NCBI GenBank assembly: GCA_964406095.1
Contig: CAYOQJ010000039.1
Coordinates: forward strand, 62,001 to 126,000
Direction: 5' to 3'
DNA: 64,000 nt
From: M55B167 sp964406095
GTDB taxonomy: Bacteria; Verrucomicrobiota; Kiritimatiellia; RFP12; UBA1067
This document shows, one piece after another, positions 43,997 to 52,146 of this stretch. The translations under genes were made by a program, and so were the position numbers. How positions within the stretch are numbered: position 1 is the stretch's first letter; each line of letters begins with the position of its first letter. The notes beneath the pieces are model-generated. The model saw only the letters and a list, made by a program, of their open reading frames with translations, made no database searches and was not told where the DNA came from.

Positions 43997-45580
43997 ATGT
44001 TGGGTATTTTTAAAAAGAAGAACGCAAAACGCGAAATCGTGGTTAATGCGGAGAAGCTCGAAACACGTGTGGCGGTGGTAGAAAGTGGCAAGCTGGAGGA
44101 ATTTCTGGTTGAACATCCGACCGAGGAACGTCTGGTCGGCAGTATCTTCAAGGGTCGTATCCAGAATCTGGAACACGATCTGCAGGCGGCCTTTGTGGAT
44201 ATCGGGTTGAAAAAAAATGCTTTTCTGCACTACTGGGATATGATCCCGGATGACAGCGGTTCGTTGGATGATGACGGCGGACGGGTGCGTAGCAGTCGGC
44301 GTCGCAAGGTCAATAACGATCAGATAGCCAAGCGCTTCCCGCCGGGCAAAGAAATTGTCGTGCAGGTCACTAAAGGTCCGATAGGAACCAAGGGGCCGCG
44401 TGTGACAGCCAATCTGAGTTTGCCGGGACGCTATTTGGTGATGATGCCCGGTACTCATCTGCGCGGAGTTTCACGTAAGATCGGTGATAGCAAAGAGAGA
44501 CAGCGACTCAAGAAAATTCTTGATCGGCTGCCGGTGCCGGATGAGGCCGGGTTGATTGTACGCACTGTCGGCGCCGGTGCAAGTAAACGGGCCTTTGTGC
44601 GCGATGTGCGCAATCTGTGGGATTCATGGAATACCCTTCAGACCAACATCAAAGAGCTGCGTGCCCCCGCCTGCGTGTATCAGGAGCCCGACTTGACCGA
44701 ACGGGTTGTACGCGACTGGTTGACCGAGGATATCGACCGCATCACGATCGATGACCATGATGTCTTTCTGCGTGTGCGCGGTGTTGCCGGAAAAATCTCC
44801 CGCCGAGCCCGCCGGATCATCACCAACTATGAGGGCCATCTGTCGATTTTTGAACACTACGGCATCGAACGGCAGCTTAGCGAAACATTCCGGCGTAAGG
44901 TTCATCTGAAGTCGGGAGGATATTTGGTTTTCGATGAAACCGAAGCGTTGATTGCCATTGATGTAAACACCGGACGCCACCGCGGCAGAGGTTCTCAGGA
45001 AGATGCGATTGTCGCGGTGAATCTTGAGGCAGTGGAAGAGGTCGCGCGCCAGTTGCGGCTCCGCAACATCGGCGGCCTGGTGGTGCTGGATTTGATCGAT
45101 ATGAAACTGCGTAAGCATCAGAGCCAGGTTTATAAGGCTATGAAAAACGCTCTGCGTCGGGATCGTTCCAGAACAAATGTGCTGCCGATTTCGGAATTGG
45201 GGCTGATGGAGATGACCCGGCAGCGTCAGGAGGAGAGTCTGCTCTCACAGATGTATCAGGATTGTCCGTACTGCCGCGGTAAGGGTATGATTAAGTCACC
45301 GCTTTCGCTGAGTGTGGATATTCAGCGGCAGCTAGCGGCCATCATGCGCAAGGCCAAAGAGCAGAACGATGACGGCCATGCGACCGAATTACAGATAGTT
45401 GTGGCACCCTGTGTGCTTGAGAGACTGCGGACGGAGGATGAGGAGTTCCTGGTCGAGATGCAACGTCGGCACGATGGACGTTTGACTTTTAAATCCGAGC
45501 TAAACCGCCATCCCGAATCTTTTTGCATTGCGGACGGACGAAGTGGTAAGATACTTTATTCAGCGGGAGAGTCCAAATAG
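43997..45580 (+). CDS. rng: Ribonuclease G/E family endoribonuclease
   Basis: The 527-residue product is a short RNase E/G family enzyme that matures rRNA and degrades mRNA in the cytoplasm. It has the S1-like domain (VGSIFKGRIQNLEHDLQAAFVDIGL at about 47-71), the 5'-sensor/RNase H-like region, and the DNase I-like catalytic core with Asp residues (LIAIDVNTGR near 320 and GGLVVLDLIDMK near 363). The zinc-link cysteines are in CPYCRGKG (about 423-430). The acidic insertion SGSLDDDGGRVRSSRRRK near residue 97 is extra. AAAGGA precedes the ATG. Placement directly after the mre-mrd genes is common for rng in other bacteria. Confidence 0.95.
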   Translation: MLGIFKKKNAKREIVVNAEKLETRVAVVESGKLEEFLVEHPTEERLVGSIFKGRIQNLEHDLQAAFVDIGLKKNAFLHYWDMIPDDSGSLDDDGGRVRSSRRRKVNNDQIAKRFPPGKEIVVQVTKGPIGTKGPRVTANLSLPGRYLVMMPGTHLRGVSRKIGDSKERQRLKKILDRLPVPDEAGLIVRTVGAGASKRAFVRDVRNLWDSWNTLQTNIKELRAPACVYQEPDLTERVVRDWLTEDIDRITIDDHDVFLRVRGVAGKISRRARRIITNYEGHLSIFEHYGIERQLSETFRRKVHLKSGGYLVFDETEALIAIDVNTGRHRGRGSQEDAIVAVNLEAVEEVARQLRLRNIGGLVVLDLIDMKLRKHQSQVYKAMKNALRRDRSRTNVLPISELGLMEMTRQRQEESLLSQMYQDCPYCRGKGMIKSPLSLSVDIQRQLAAIMRKAKEQNDDGHATELQIVVAPCVLERLRTEDEEFLVEMQRRHDGRLTFKSELNRHPESFCIADGRSGKILYSAGESK

Positions 45581-45729
45581 GGAGTTCAGAACGTGTTATG
45601 CAAAATTTGTCCCGCTGGAGTTGTTTCAGAGGCGATACGTGTAGCAACCGTAATGATCTGTGCGTCCAGGGTTGCAGAATTGGATATTTGCAGGAGTTAA
45701 TCCTGTTACAATAGAGGGTGAGTGGTCAT

Positions 45730-48003
45730 ATGAAAACCTTTCGTTTAACTGTTGTATCCGCGTTGATTGCAATAACTGCCGGTTTCACGGCGGAGCGGGT
45801 CTCAGCACAGAATGTTGCTGATATGATGAAAATCGCCGATCAGGCATCGGGGCTGGATATGACAGCGGACAAGTTTGAGGTCGATCGCAAAACCGGCTGG
45901 ACAACCGCGACCGGCAATGTACGTATTAAAAGTCGCGGTCATGAACTGAAGGCCGACCGGGTTCGCCTGCATCAGGAACTGGGCGACGTTCAGGCACGGG
46001 GTAATGTTCTGATCAAGCGTGAAGGTCTGGGTGCTTGGACCGGTGATTATATCGAATATAATTACAAAACCGGAGAGGGGCTGACCGGCAAGGGTTACAT
46101 CCGTGCAGGTGAATTTTTTCTCTCTGCCGCGGAAATAACGCGCGAGCGTGACGGGTTGACACGCGCACACCGAGGGGTGGTTACAACCTGTACCAATGAT
46201 CTTGAACACCTGCATTGGTGTATGACCGGAGAGGTAACCTATAAGGACAACGACTACATCACTGTCAAGCACGCTGTACCTTGGCTCTTTGGCGTACCCT
46301 TCGCCTATTTACCCTATTGGTATCGCGATCTTGACCGTAGCTACGGGTTCAGACTTGTTCCGGGCTACACATCGGAGTGGGGTGCCTATCTGCTGGGTGG
46401 TTACGTTTTCAACATTTATACGTCCGAGCGTGAGTCAGGGCCTAAGCTTGATGGCGTGACACATCTGGATTACCGCACCAAAAGGGGGGTGGCTGTCGGA
46501 CAGAACCTGCGCTGGGATCTCAAACGCTGGGGACGCGGCAAGTTTGAGAGTTACTACGCACGTGATCAGGATGTCCCGGACGATTTTTCGGATCGCAACT
46601 GGATATCTGATGTCGATGAAGACCGCTACCGCTTCGGACTCAGACACAAAGCTGATTTGACACCGCGTGATCAGTTTTTGCTGCGCAGCACATATGTAAG
46701 TGACTCCGAGGTGCAGGATGATTTCTTCGAAAAGCACAACCGCGGTGAGAGTGTGCCGATCAGTTTTGCCTCATTGGAACACCGTGAAAGCAGATGGGCC
46801 GGCGGTGCGGTAGTCAGCGGGCCACTTAACGATTTTTATGCGGGGGTTTCAAGATTGCCGGAGGTGTGGCTCAATGTTATGCCTCAACCGGTTTTTGATC
46901 TGCCGCTGAATTATGAAAGTCAAACCCGTGCCGGTATTCTGAATCGTGAGGCCGCCCGTTTTGATCGGGCTTCGCCTGCATTCAGGTACTACCCCGGTGA
47001 ATGGGCTGACTACGATCTGATGAGAATTGACAGTGCCCACCGTGTGACGCTGCCTTTCAAAGTTGCGGATGTTCTGAGCGTTGTGCCACGTGCCGGATAC
47101 CGCGCAACCTACTATTCCGATTCGGAAAGCGACGGCGGTCTGGTGCGTCATTCAACCGATCTGGGAGTGGAACTTTCAATGCGCGGCACTGCCGAACTGA
47201 CAAACAACAGGCGCCATATCATCGAGCCCTACCTTGATTACAGCTATCAACCGGTAATGTACGGCGGCGAGAAGGATGACGGACGCCTCTACGTTTTTGA
47301 TCGGCTTGACCGTTCTTCGGCCTGGCTTGATCAGTTTGGCATGGACGGTAGCTGGCTGCCCTACGACTGGCATGGCATCCGTCCGGGGGTGCGCAACATC
47401 TGGCAGAAGCGCGACAGCAAAAATGTAATGCGCAATTTCCTGACGCTGGATACGTATGCCGGTATCCAAGCCGATTCCAGCGGCCCGCTGGATGAGGAGG
47501 GTGTACGCATGTTTGGCGCCAAAGGAGTGTGGAATCCCAGTCGGGAACTGGATATTTTGGCGCACACCGAATACGATCCGGAAGAGGATGCGTTCGCCTA
47601 TGTCAATTTCAGCTCGTTTTATCAGCTTAGTAGCTCGTTCAAACTAGGCGGCGGTTATATTGGTCGTGATCATTCGATCTATGACTACGGCCCTCTACCG
47701 GTGCCGCAATGGAATCGGGTTAAGGAAAACCTGATTTACGGCGGCTTTACTCATACTTTGAATGAAAGCTGGCAGTACAGTGTTTACTCGCGTTTTGATC
47801 TGCGCCGCAATGAACTGGATGAAGTCGGTGGTTACATTCAGTACAGCCTAGACTGTCTGGTCTTTCAGCTGCGGACGGCCTACATCAACAGCTTTGACAG
47901 AATCGACCGTGTCAGTGAGCGCGATGCCGACTTTAGAATTGGCCTTACAATGTGGCTTAAAGCGCAAGATCGTGAAGAGAGAGACGATTGGTTGACTTGG
48001 TGA
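45730..48003 (+). CDS. LptD-like LPS-assembly outer-membrane protein
   Basis: ATG 45730 gives 757 residues with a signal peptide (1-25, cleavage after VSA); GTG 45718 is also in frame. The N-terminal LptA/OstA-like beta-jellyroll (about 40-130: DKFEVDRKTGWTTATGNV, ADRVRLHQELGDVQARGNV) leads into a region with a Cys pair (TTCTNDLEHLHWCMTGEV) and the motif VPFAYLPYWY typical of LptD. A large outer-membrane barrel follows to the end. LptD places lipopolysaccharide in the outer leaflet. The Cys pair could form the disulfide known to be needed in LptD proteins. No LptA, LptB or LptE partner is adjacent. It is a separate unit between rng and an ABC exporter. Confidence 0.88.
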   Translation: MKTFRLTVVSALIAITAGFTAERVSAQNVADMMKIADQASGLDMTADKFEVDRKTGWTTATGNVRIKSRGHELKADRVRLHQELGDVQARGNVLIKREGLGAWTGDYIEYNYKTGEGLTGKGYIRAGEFFLSAAEITRERDGLTRAHRGVVTTCTNDLEHLHWCMTGEVTYKDNDYITVKHAVPWLFGVPFAYLPYWYRDLDRSYGFRLVPGYTSEWGAYLLGGYVFNIYTSERESGPKLDGVTHLDYRTKRGVAVGQNLRWDLKRWGRGKFESYYARDQDVPDDFSDRNWISDVDEDRYRFGLRHKADLTPRDQFLLRSTYVSDSEVQDDFFEKHNRGESVPISFASLEHRESRWAGGAVVSGPLNDFYAGVSRLPEVWLNVMPQPVFDLPLNYESQTRAGILNREAARFDRASPAFRYYPGEWADYDLMRIDSAHRVTLPFKVADVLSVVPRAGYRATYYSDSESDGGLVRHSTDLGVELSMRGTAELTNNRRHIIEPYLDYSYQPVMYGGEKDDGRLYVFDRLDRSSAWLDQFGMDGSWLPYDWHGIRPGVRNIWQKRDSKNVMRNFLTLDTYAGIQADSSGPLDEEGVRMFGAKGVWNPSRELDILAHTEYDPEEDAFAYVNFSSFYQLSSSFKLGGGYIGRDHSIYDYGPLPVPQWNRVKENLIYGGFTHTLNESWQYSVYSRFDLRRNELDEVGGYIQYSLDCLVFQLRTAYINSFDRIDRVSERDADFRIGLTMWLKAQDREERDDWLTW

Positions 48004-48027
48004 TTTGGCTCATAGAGAGTCGGAGTC

Positions 48028-48056
48028 TTGACAATGTATGTTACAGTGAGTTCAAT
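48028..48056 (+). promoter_or_regulatory. Possible sigma-70 promoter for the ABC exporter genes
   Basis: A consensus TTGACA (48028-48033) is followed after 17 bases by TTCAAT (48051-48056). Transcription near 48063 would leave a 12-base leader containing GAGG before the ATG at 48075. Confidence 0.45.
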
Positions 48057-48074
48057 GAAAACGAGGTTTAGAAC

Positions 48075-48806
48075 ATGTCTGTGATTCAACTTGAAGAGGT
48101 CCGAAAATCATTTGGCAGAGTTCAGGCGGTCGATGGCTTGACGTTTGAAGTCAAGAGGGGAGAGATCACCGGTTTTCTAGGTGCCAATGGTGCCGGCAAA
48201 ACAACCACTATCAAAATGCTGCTGGGTTTTGTTATGCCTGATGCCGGTCGGATTATGGTCAGCGGCATCAATCCTTCTGCTGTGTCAACACGCAGATCAA
48301 TCGGCTACATGCCGGAGACAGCCTGGTATTATCCCTGGCTGAAAGTCGGCGAGCTGTTACGTTTTTACGGTGGTCTTTGCGGTATGTCGCGCAGAGAGAT
48401 CGATCCGTTGGCCAGCGCTCTGATCAAACGGGTCGGGTTGAGTGGTGCGGAGAATCGGTAGCTAAAAACCTTTTCCAAAGGCATGCTGCAGCGGGTAGGC
48501 ATTGCGCAGGCCCTGCTGCACGACCCTGAAATTTATATTTTGGATGAACCCTTCACCGGTCTTGATCCGTTGGCGCGTATTCAATTTCGCGACATTATGG
48601 CGGAGTTGAAGAGTCGTGGCAGAACGATTCTATTTTCCTCGCATGAGCTTTCCGAAGCTGAGCTAATCTGCGACAATGTGATCATCATGAAGTCGGGACG
48701 GGCAGTCTGGAATGGTTCCACTGAGCAGGTGGCCGGTGATGGCACCCGCAATCTGGAACGCGTTTTTCTGAATATAATCGGTTCTGATACCGGAATGGAG
48801 GCGTGA
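48075..48806 (+). pseudogene. ABC-2-type exporter ATPase interrupted by an in-frame TAG
   Basis: The frame encodes a complete 243-codon ABC ATPase except for TAG at 48459-48461. The first part has Walker A (GANGAGKTTT, residues 36-45) and the Q-loop-like GYMPE. After the stop the same frame continues KTFSKGMLQRVGIAQALLHD (signature motif of ABC-2 exporters), Walker B ILDEPFTGLDP and the H-loop (SSHELSEAE). The stop sits where related proteins have a charged residue before the signature loop and is one base from AAG. ATG 48483 could restart the second half, but neither half alone would be an ATPase. The permease gene follows two bases later and looks intact. This is a recent nonsense mutation, a sequencing error, or a readthrough site. 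Confidence 0.85.
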
Positions 48807-48807
48807 A

Positions 48808-49590
48808 ATGAATTTGATTGCGCGTCAGATGAATGTGCTGATCAGAGCGTCTTTGCTGGAATTGTATCGTCGTAAGGATTTAGTGGTCGTTTTTATTCTG
48901 GGGGCTGTGTTGCTCATGCCGCTCGCCTTTGCCACTCCTTTCGGATTCTCGGGGGCGTACATCTATTTTAACGAGATGGCATTGCTGATGGTCTGGTTTT
49001 TTTCAGTTTTTATTACGCTCGGAGTTTCAACACGCATTTTTCCCTATGAGTTTGAAAAGCGTACCATCTATCCGCTGCTGGCCAAGCCAGTATCGCGGGG
49101 TACAGTTGTTCTCGGACGATATTTCGGAGCACTGAGCGCGTCAACTTCAGCACTTGTCCTTTTTTACGCGGCCTACATCATCCTCTGCGGTGTGCGGCAG
49201 CATGTATGGTTTTCCGAGGTGCTGGTGCAAGCCTTTGTTCTGCATGTCGGGTTACTGATGGTGATCACCGCCATAGGGCTGACGGGTTCGCTTCTGTTGA
49301 CAATTTCGGCCAATGTGACCATAACACTTTTGATTGTGTTCGGGATGCTGCTGTTCGGCTCAAAGTTGCCGGAATTGGCGGATCAGCAGAGTCTGGCAGG
49401 TAAAACTGCTCTGTATATTGCCTACGCAGTCGCGCCGCACACCGAATTTTTTGATCTTCGTCAGCGTCTGGTGCACGGTTGGCCGGCAATCAGCTGGGGA
49501 GTATGTGCAGTTGTGATGGCCTATGCGGTTGCTTATTCCATCGCCTGCCTGTTTGTGGCTGATCTGCTTTTACGTCGCAAGAAACTTTAA
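48808..49590 (+). CDS. ABC-2-type transporter permease
   Basis: A 260-residue inner-membrane protein with six hydrophobic helices (starting about 25, 52, 110, 140, 172 and 228). It belongs to the ABC-2 permease family and should form a dimeric channel with the preceding ATPase. The motif FPYEFEKRTIYPLLAKPVSRGTVVLGRYFG near residues 75-104 is the coupling region typical of this family. GGAGG lies eight bases before the ATG, overlapping the end of the ATPase gene, so translation is coupled. The substrate is unknown. Its integrity contrasts with the nonsense codon in the ATPase gene. Confidence 0.9.
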   Translation: MNLIARQMNVLIRASLLELYRRKDLVVVFILGAVLLMPLAFATPFGFSGAYIYFNEMALLMVWFFSVFITLGVSTRIFPYEFEKRTIYPLLAKPVSRGTVVLGRYFGALSASTSALVLFYAAYIILCGVRQHVWFSEVLVQAFVLHVGLLMVITAIGLTGSLLLTISANVTITLLIVFGMLLFGSKLPELADQQSLAGKTALYIAYAVAPHTEFFDLRQRLVHGWPAISWGVCAVVMAYAVAYSIACLFVADLLLRRKKL

Positions 49591-49597
49591 ATATCTT

Positions 49598-50458
49598 ATG
49601 AACCCTGCAATTCACAATCGAGATTACACGTTGCCGCATTTGCGTATATTGCAGACCCTGACAGCTCTGTTGACAGCGGTCATATTGCAGACGTTGTTGG
49701 TTTCCAGCGACTGCGAGTTGCCGCAGCGTGAAGGTGATTCGGTGCTGACGCTGATTTCGCAGGATACCCGGATGGTTCTTAGCGCCGGAATGCTGAAAAA
49801 GGTGGATGAATATTTTCATGGCGGCGTGAAGGTCCATAACTGCGGTTTGAACGACCACGACCACGATCACGAACAGAATCATAAGCACGCACACAGTCAT
49901 TCGCATGATAGCGAGCAGAGTAGACCGGAGGTCGGAAAAGACCCTTTCCGCTGGATCAACCGACACATCCATGTGCAGGAACACCGTCATCTGCAAGCTG
50001 CCCGCTCCGTTGAACTTCTGCCCTGGGTTTATGCCGCGACCAAAACTTCCCCGCACAACATTATGGCTTATGAGAGCGGTTCCTATATTTTGAGTGATAT
50101 GCTGAACAACCCCCGTCTCGCCGTTGAATACCTTAAAGAGGGAATCGCGCACAATCCGGCCAGTGTTCATCTGGAAATGAGTCTTGGTGAGCTGTACTAC
50201 AACAAAATTAAAGATACCGGGCAGGCTTTGACTCATTTTCAAAGAGCTTTGAACAAGAGCATACAAATTGATGAACCTGATGATGATGATCTTTTTATGC
50301 GCCTGCGTATCTTCTTCTATCTGGGCAACAACGCATGGCGAAACGGCGATGCGGTCAGGTTGCAAAATTTCTACCAGAAGGCTTGCGAATTATGGCCAAA
50401 GAATTCGATGACACTTGCGATGAAGAAGTGGCTGGATGAAATGAAGGCGGGTAAATAG
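49598..50458 (+). CDS. TPR-like protein with a His/Asp-rich segment
   Basis: ATG 49598 gives 286 residues (the frame opens 25 codons earlier, inside the permease gene). One hydrophobic N-terminal helix (about 17-40: RILQTLTALLTAVILQTLLV) anchors or exports the protein. A loop near 86-106 is very rich in His and Asp (DHDHDHEQNHKHAHSHSHD), a likely metal-binding tract, and more His follow (NRHIHVQEHRHLQ). The C-terminal 150 residues form helical repeats resembling tetratricopeptide repeats (YESGSYILSDMLNNPRLAVEYLKEG, MSLGELYYNKIKDTGQALTHFQRAL). It starts eight bases after the permease stop, so it probably belongs to the exporter unit. No clear RBS is visible. Function unknown. Confidence 0.8.
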   Translation: MNPAIHNRDYTLPHLRILQTLTALLTAVILQTLLVSSDCELPQREGDSVLTLISQDTRMVLSAGMLKKVDEYFHGGVKVHNCGLNDHDHDHEQNHKHAHSHSHDSEQSRPEVGKDPFRWINRHIHVQEHRHLQAARSVELLPWVYAATKTSPHNIMAYESGSYILSDMLNNPRLAVEYLKEGIAHNPASVHLEMSLGELYYNKIKDTGQALTHFQRALNKSIQIDEPDDDDLFMRLRIFFYLGNNAWRNGDAVRLQNFYQKACELWPKNSMTLAMKKWLDEMKAGK

Positions 50459-50481
50459 ATGAACTTCAGACGGGTGGCGTG

Positions 50482-50586
50482 ATGATACCGAAATGGAAGC
50501 TGATGATTTGTGCAGTGCTGGTTCTGCTTGCGCTACTGATTGTTACGGGCTGTCTGCATGTCGATATCGGCAATATGCGGCACTGA
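50482..50586 (+). CDS. 34-aa small lipoprotein
   Basis: A short ORF starting at ATG 50482 encodes a 34-residue peptide. It has a basic start (MIPKWK), a hydrophobic core, and a lipobox LIVTGC with the Cys at residue 25, followed by LHVDIGNMRH. This is the form of small entericidin-like lipoproteins, with only about ten residues after lipidation. GGTGGCG lies upstream. It begins 23 bases after the TPR-like gene. The peptide is too short for family assignment. Confidence 0.45.
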   Translation: MIPKWKLMICAVLVLLALLIVTGCLHVDIGNMRH

Positions 50587-50640
50587 AGTTGCAAGAAGGC
50601 ATAGAGCATGGAGCAGAGGGCAATGGGGAAAAGGGTTTTC

Positions 50641-50658
50641 GCGCAGAGTCGCAGAGGG
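50641..50658. repeat. GCGCAGAGNCGCAGAG motif, copy 1
   Basis: GCGCAGAGTCGCAGAGGG lies in the gene-free stretch between the small lipoprotein and the exonuclease. A near-identical copy lies at 51424-51440 on the other side of the exonuclease gene. Purine-rich surroundings (CATAGAGCATGGAGCAGAGGG, 50602-50622) look like decayed simple sequence. From general experience such CGCAGAGACGCAGAG words recur in noncoding DNA of environmental genomes. Confidence 0.45.
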
Positions 50659-50717
50659 GGATTGTGGGCTGTTGAAGTTGGGATGTGGGCGGTGGAGGAA
50701 TTGACCCACAACCCACG

Positions 50718-50770
50718 TGTAGTAGTCGCTCTCAGAACGAGATAATGCCGTTCATAGAACCGCTACTACA
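50718..50770. repeat. Large imperfect stem-loop (candidate dispersed palindrome)
   Basis: Outer arms TGTAGTAG (50718-50725) and CTACTACA (50763-50770) are perfect, extended by CG/CG after a bulged T. An inner stem GAACG/CGTTC (50735-50739 and 50749-50753) closes a 9-base loop. A T-rich tract follows (50775-50788), so it may also terminate the upstream transcript. The rest of 50587-50815 shows no gene. Confidence 0.55.
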
Positions 50771-50815
50771 ATCAAATTTTTGTTTTTTATAACAGAGTTG
50801 AGAGAATAGAGCCTA

Positions 50816-51415
50816 ATGACACCAGCGGCAACGCATAAAAATATACCGGCACGAGGATGCACATTTGCAATTATTGATTTTGAAACTACCGGATCGGTGG
50901 CAGGCTGGCCGATCGAGCCCTGGCAGGTCGGAATTGTGAGCCTGGAAAACGGGAGAGTTCAGCCAGCGACGCAGTTTGAGTCGCTTCTGTATGTGGGCAA
51001 ACGTCCCTTTAATCCAATGGCACCGGGACGACATGCGCAATTGCGTGATGATCTTATGGCAGCCCCCACCCCGCAGTTGCTCTGGCCGGAACTGGCATCC
51101 CGGCTTTGCGACCGCCCGCTGGCTGCCCACAATATCGGGACGGAACGAGGGGTGCTCAATCGAATCGCGCCGATACATAATTTGGGTCCGTGGGTTGATA
51201 CACTTAAATTGACGCGTCGTCACTACCCTGATCTGGCCAGCAAAGCACTCGACTGTGTTATCAGAGATCTTGGGCTACTACCGCGCGTCCGTCAGCTCAG
51301 TCCTGGACGCGAAGCGCACGACGCACTCTATGATGCGGTCGCCTGCGCAGTGCTGTTGGAACATTTTTTGAATCTGCCGGGCTGGAAAAATGTTACGCTC
51401 GGCGCGTTGATGTGA
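50816..51415 (+). CDS. DnaQ-like (DEDDh) 3'-5' exonuclease domain protein
   Basis: A 199-residue stand-alone exonuclease of the DnaQ/RNase T fold. The Exo I motif IIDFETTG (residues about 19-26) supplies the first Asp and Glu. Exo II lies around RPLAAHNIGTERGVL (about 101-115), where the Asp normally found after the HN is Gly-Thr-Glu here. Exo III is HDALYDAVACAVLL (about 164-177) with the H-x4-D pair. Related proteins act in DNA proofreading or repair or in RNA trimming; which applies here is not clear. It is flanked on both sides by the GCGCAGAG-type motif. The interval upstream has a T-rich stretch and no clear promoter. Confidence 0.85.
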   Translation: MTPAATHKNIPARGCTFAIIDFETTGSVAGWPIEPWQVGIVSLENGRVQPATQFESLLYVGKRPFNPMAPGRHAQLRDDLMAAPTPQLLWPELASRLCDRPLAAHNIGTERGVLNRIAPIHNLGPWVDTLKLTRRHYPDLASKALDCVIRDLGLLPRVRQLSPGREAHDALYDAVACAVLLEHFLNLPGWKNVTLGALM

Positions 51416-51423
51416 AGCTCCCG

Positions 51424-51440
51424 GCGCAGAGACGCAGAGA
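51424..51440. repeat. GCGCAGAGNCGCAGAG motif, copy 2
   Basis: GCGCAGAGACGCAGAGA, ten bases after the exonuclease stop codon, matches the motif at 50641 with one mismatch in the shared 16 bases. The flanking GCACTGAGAAAATTCC is unrelated to the first copy. Confidence 0.45.
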
Positions 51441-51462
51441 GCACTGAGAAAATTCCAGTGAG

Positions 51463-51490
51463 TTGGAGAGTTACTGTGGCACGGTATAAT
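51463..51490 (+). promoter_or_regulatory. Sigma-70 promoter for rdgB
   Basis: TTGGAG (51463-51468) and a consensus TATAAT (51485-51490) are 16 bases apart. Transcription would start near 51497, 16 bases before the ATG, with AGGAGAG in the leader. Confidence 0.6.
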
Positions 51491-51512
51491 TGCCGCGCCA
51501 CCAGGAGAGCTT

Positions 51513-52103
51513 ATGCAATTATTAGTGGCGACGCGCAATCGACATAAATTACAAGAAATTTTGTGCATCTTCAAATATGAGAATCTTGATTTGATTGCGG
51601 CCGATGATCTTGAGGGTTTGCCTGCAGATGTCGAAGAGGATGCCGATACCTTTGAAGGCAACGCCTTGAAAAAAGCGCGTGTTCTCTGTGATGCCTCGGG
51701 ATTGTGGACAATGGCGGATGATTCCGGTCTTGAGGTGGACGCATTGAATGGCGCCCCCGGCGTTTACTCCGCCCGATACGCAGGCGCGGGCTGCGACTAC
51801 CATGCCAACAATCTGAAACTTCTGCACGAACTGACGGGAGTGACAAAACGCACGGCACGCTTTCGCTGTGTGATGGCCTTGTGTGCACCGGACGGACGTG
51901 AGTGGATTGTCAGTGGTGTCTGCGAAGGATGGATCACAACAGCGGCGCACGGACAAAACGGCTTTGGTTACGATCCGTTGTTTGTGCCCGATGGATATGT
52001 TCAAAGCTTCGCTGAGCTGGATGCCGATGTTAAAAACAAGATATCACACCGTGCGCATGCTTTGCGTCTGGCTGCGAAAGAGTGGAAAAAGCTGTTTATT
52101 TAA
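51513..52103 (+). CDS. rdgB: XTP/dITP diphosphatase (RdgB/HAM1)
   Basis: The 196-residue product hydrolyses deaminated purine nucleotides such as dITP and XTP, keeping them out of DNA. Motifs are standard: LLVATRNRHKLQEI at the N-terminus (phosphate binding), ADDSGLEVDALNGAPGVYSARYAG near residues 69-91 (catalytic), FRCVMALC, and GFGYDPLFVPDGY near 150-162, with KISHRAHAL near the C-terminus. ACCAGGAGAGC precedes the ATG. It follows the exonuclease gene in the same direction but has its own promoter. Length is normal. Confidence 0.96.
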   Translation: MQLLVATRNRHKLQEILCIFKYENLDLIAADDLEGLPADVEEDADTFEGNALKKARVLCDASGLWTMADDSGLEVDALNGAPGVYSARYAGAGCDYHANNLKLLHELTGVTKRTARFRCVMALCAPDGREWIVSGVCEGWITTAAHGQNGFGYDPLFVPDGYVQSFAELDADVKNKISHRAHALRLAAKEWKKLFI

Positions 52104-52107
52104 ATAT

Positions 52108-52120
52108 CCATTTGAAATGG
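52108..52120. promoter_or_regulatory. Perfect palindrome CCATTT-G-AAATGG over the TetR gene -35 box
   Basis: A 13-bp perfect dyad covers the -35 hexamer (52112-52117) of the promoter driving the TetR-family gene. TetR regulators commonly bind such dyads to repress their own promoter, so it is a candidate operator. Confidence 0.5.
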
Positions 52121-52140
52121 CAATGTAAAAATGGTAGATT
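52112..52140 (+). promoter_or_regulatory. Sigma-70 promoter of the TetR gene, predicting a leaderless mRNA
   Basis: TTGAAA (52112-52117), a 17-base spacer and TAGATT (52135-52140). The usual start point seven bases past the -10 box is 52147, which is exactly the A of the ATG, so the mRNA would have no leader. Confidence 0.6.
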
Positions 52141-52146
52141 TACGCC

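Noticed and set aside
45593..45700. 35-codon ORF starting GTG with GGGAG upstream between rng and the LptD-like gene
   Set aside because: Composition shows no signal peptide or membrane segment and no known motif; RBS plus GTG alone is weak evidence.
51477..51494. TGGCACG followed by TTGCC ahead of rdgB, resembling a sigma-54 promoter
   Set aside because: GG and GC are 12 bases apart instead of 10, and a good sigma-70 TATAAT occupies the same place.
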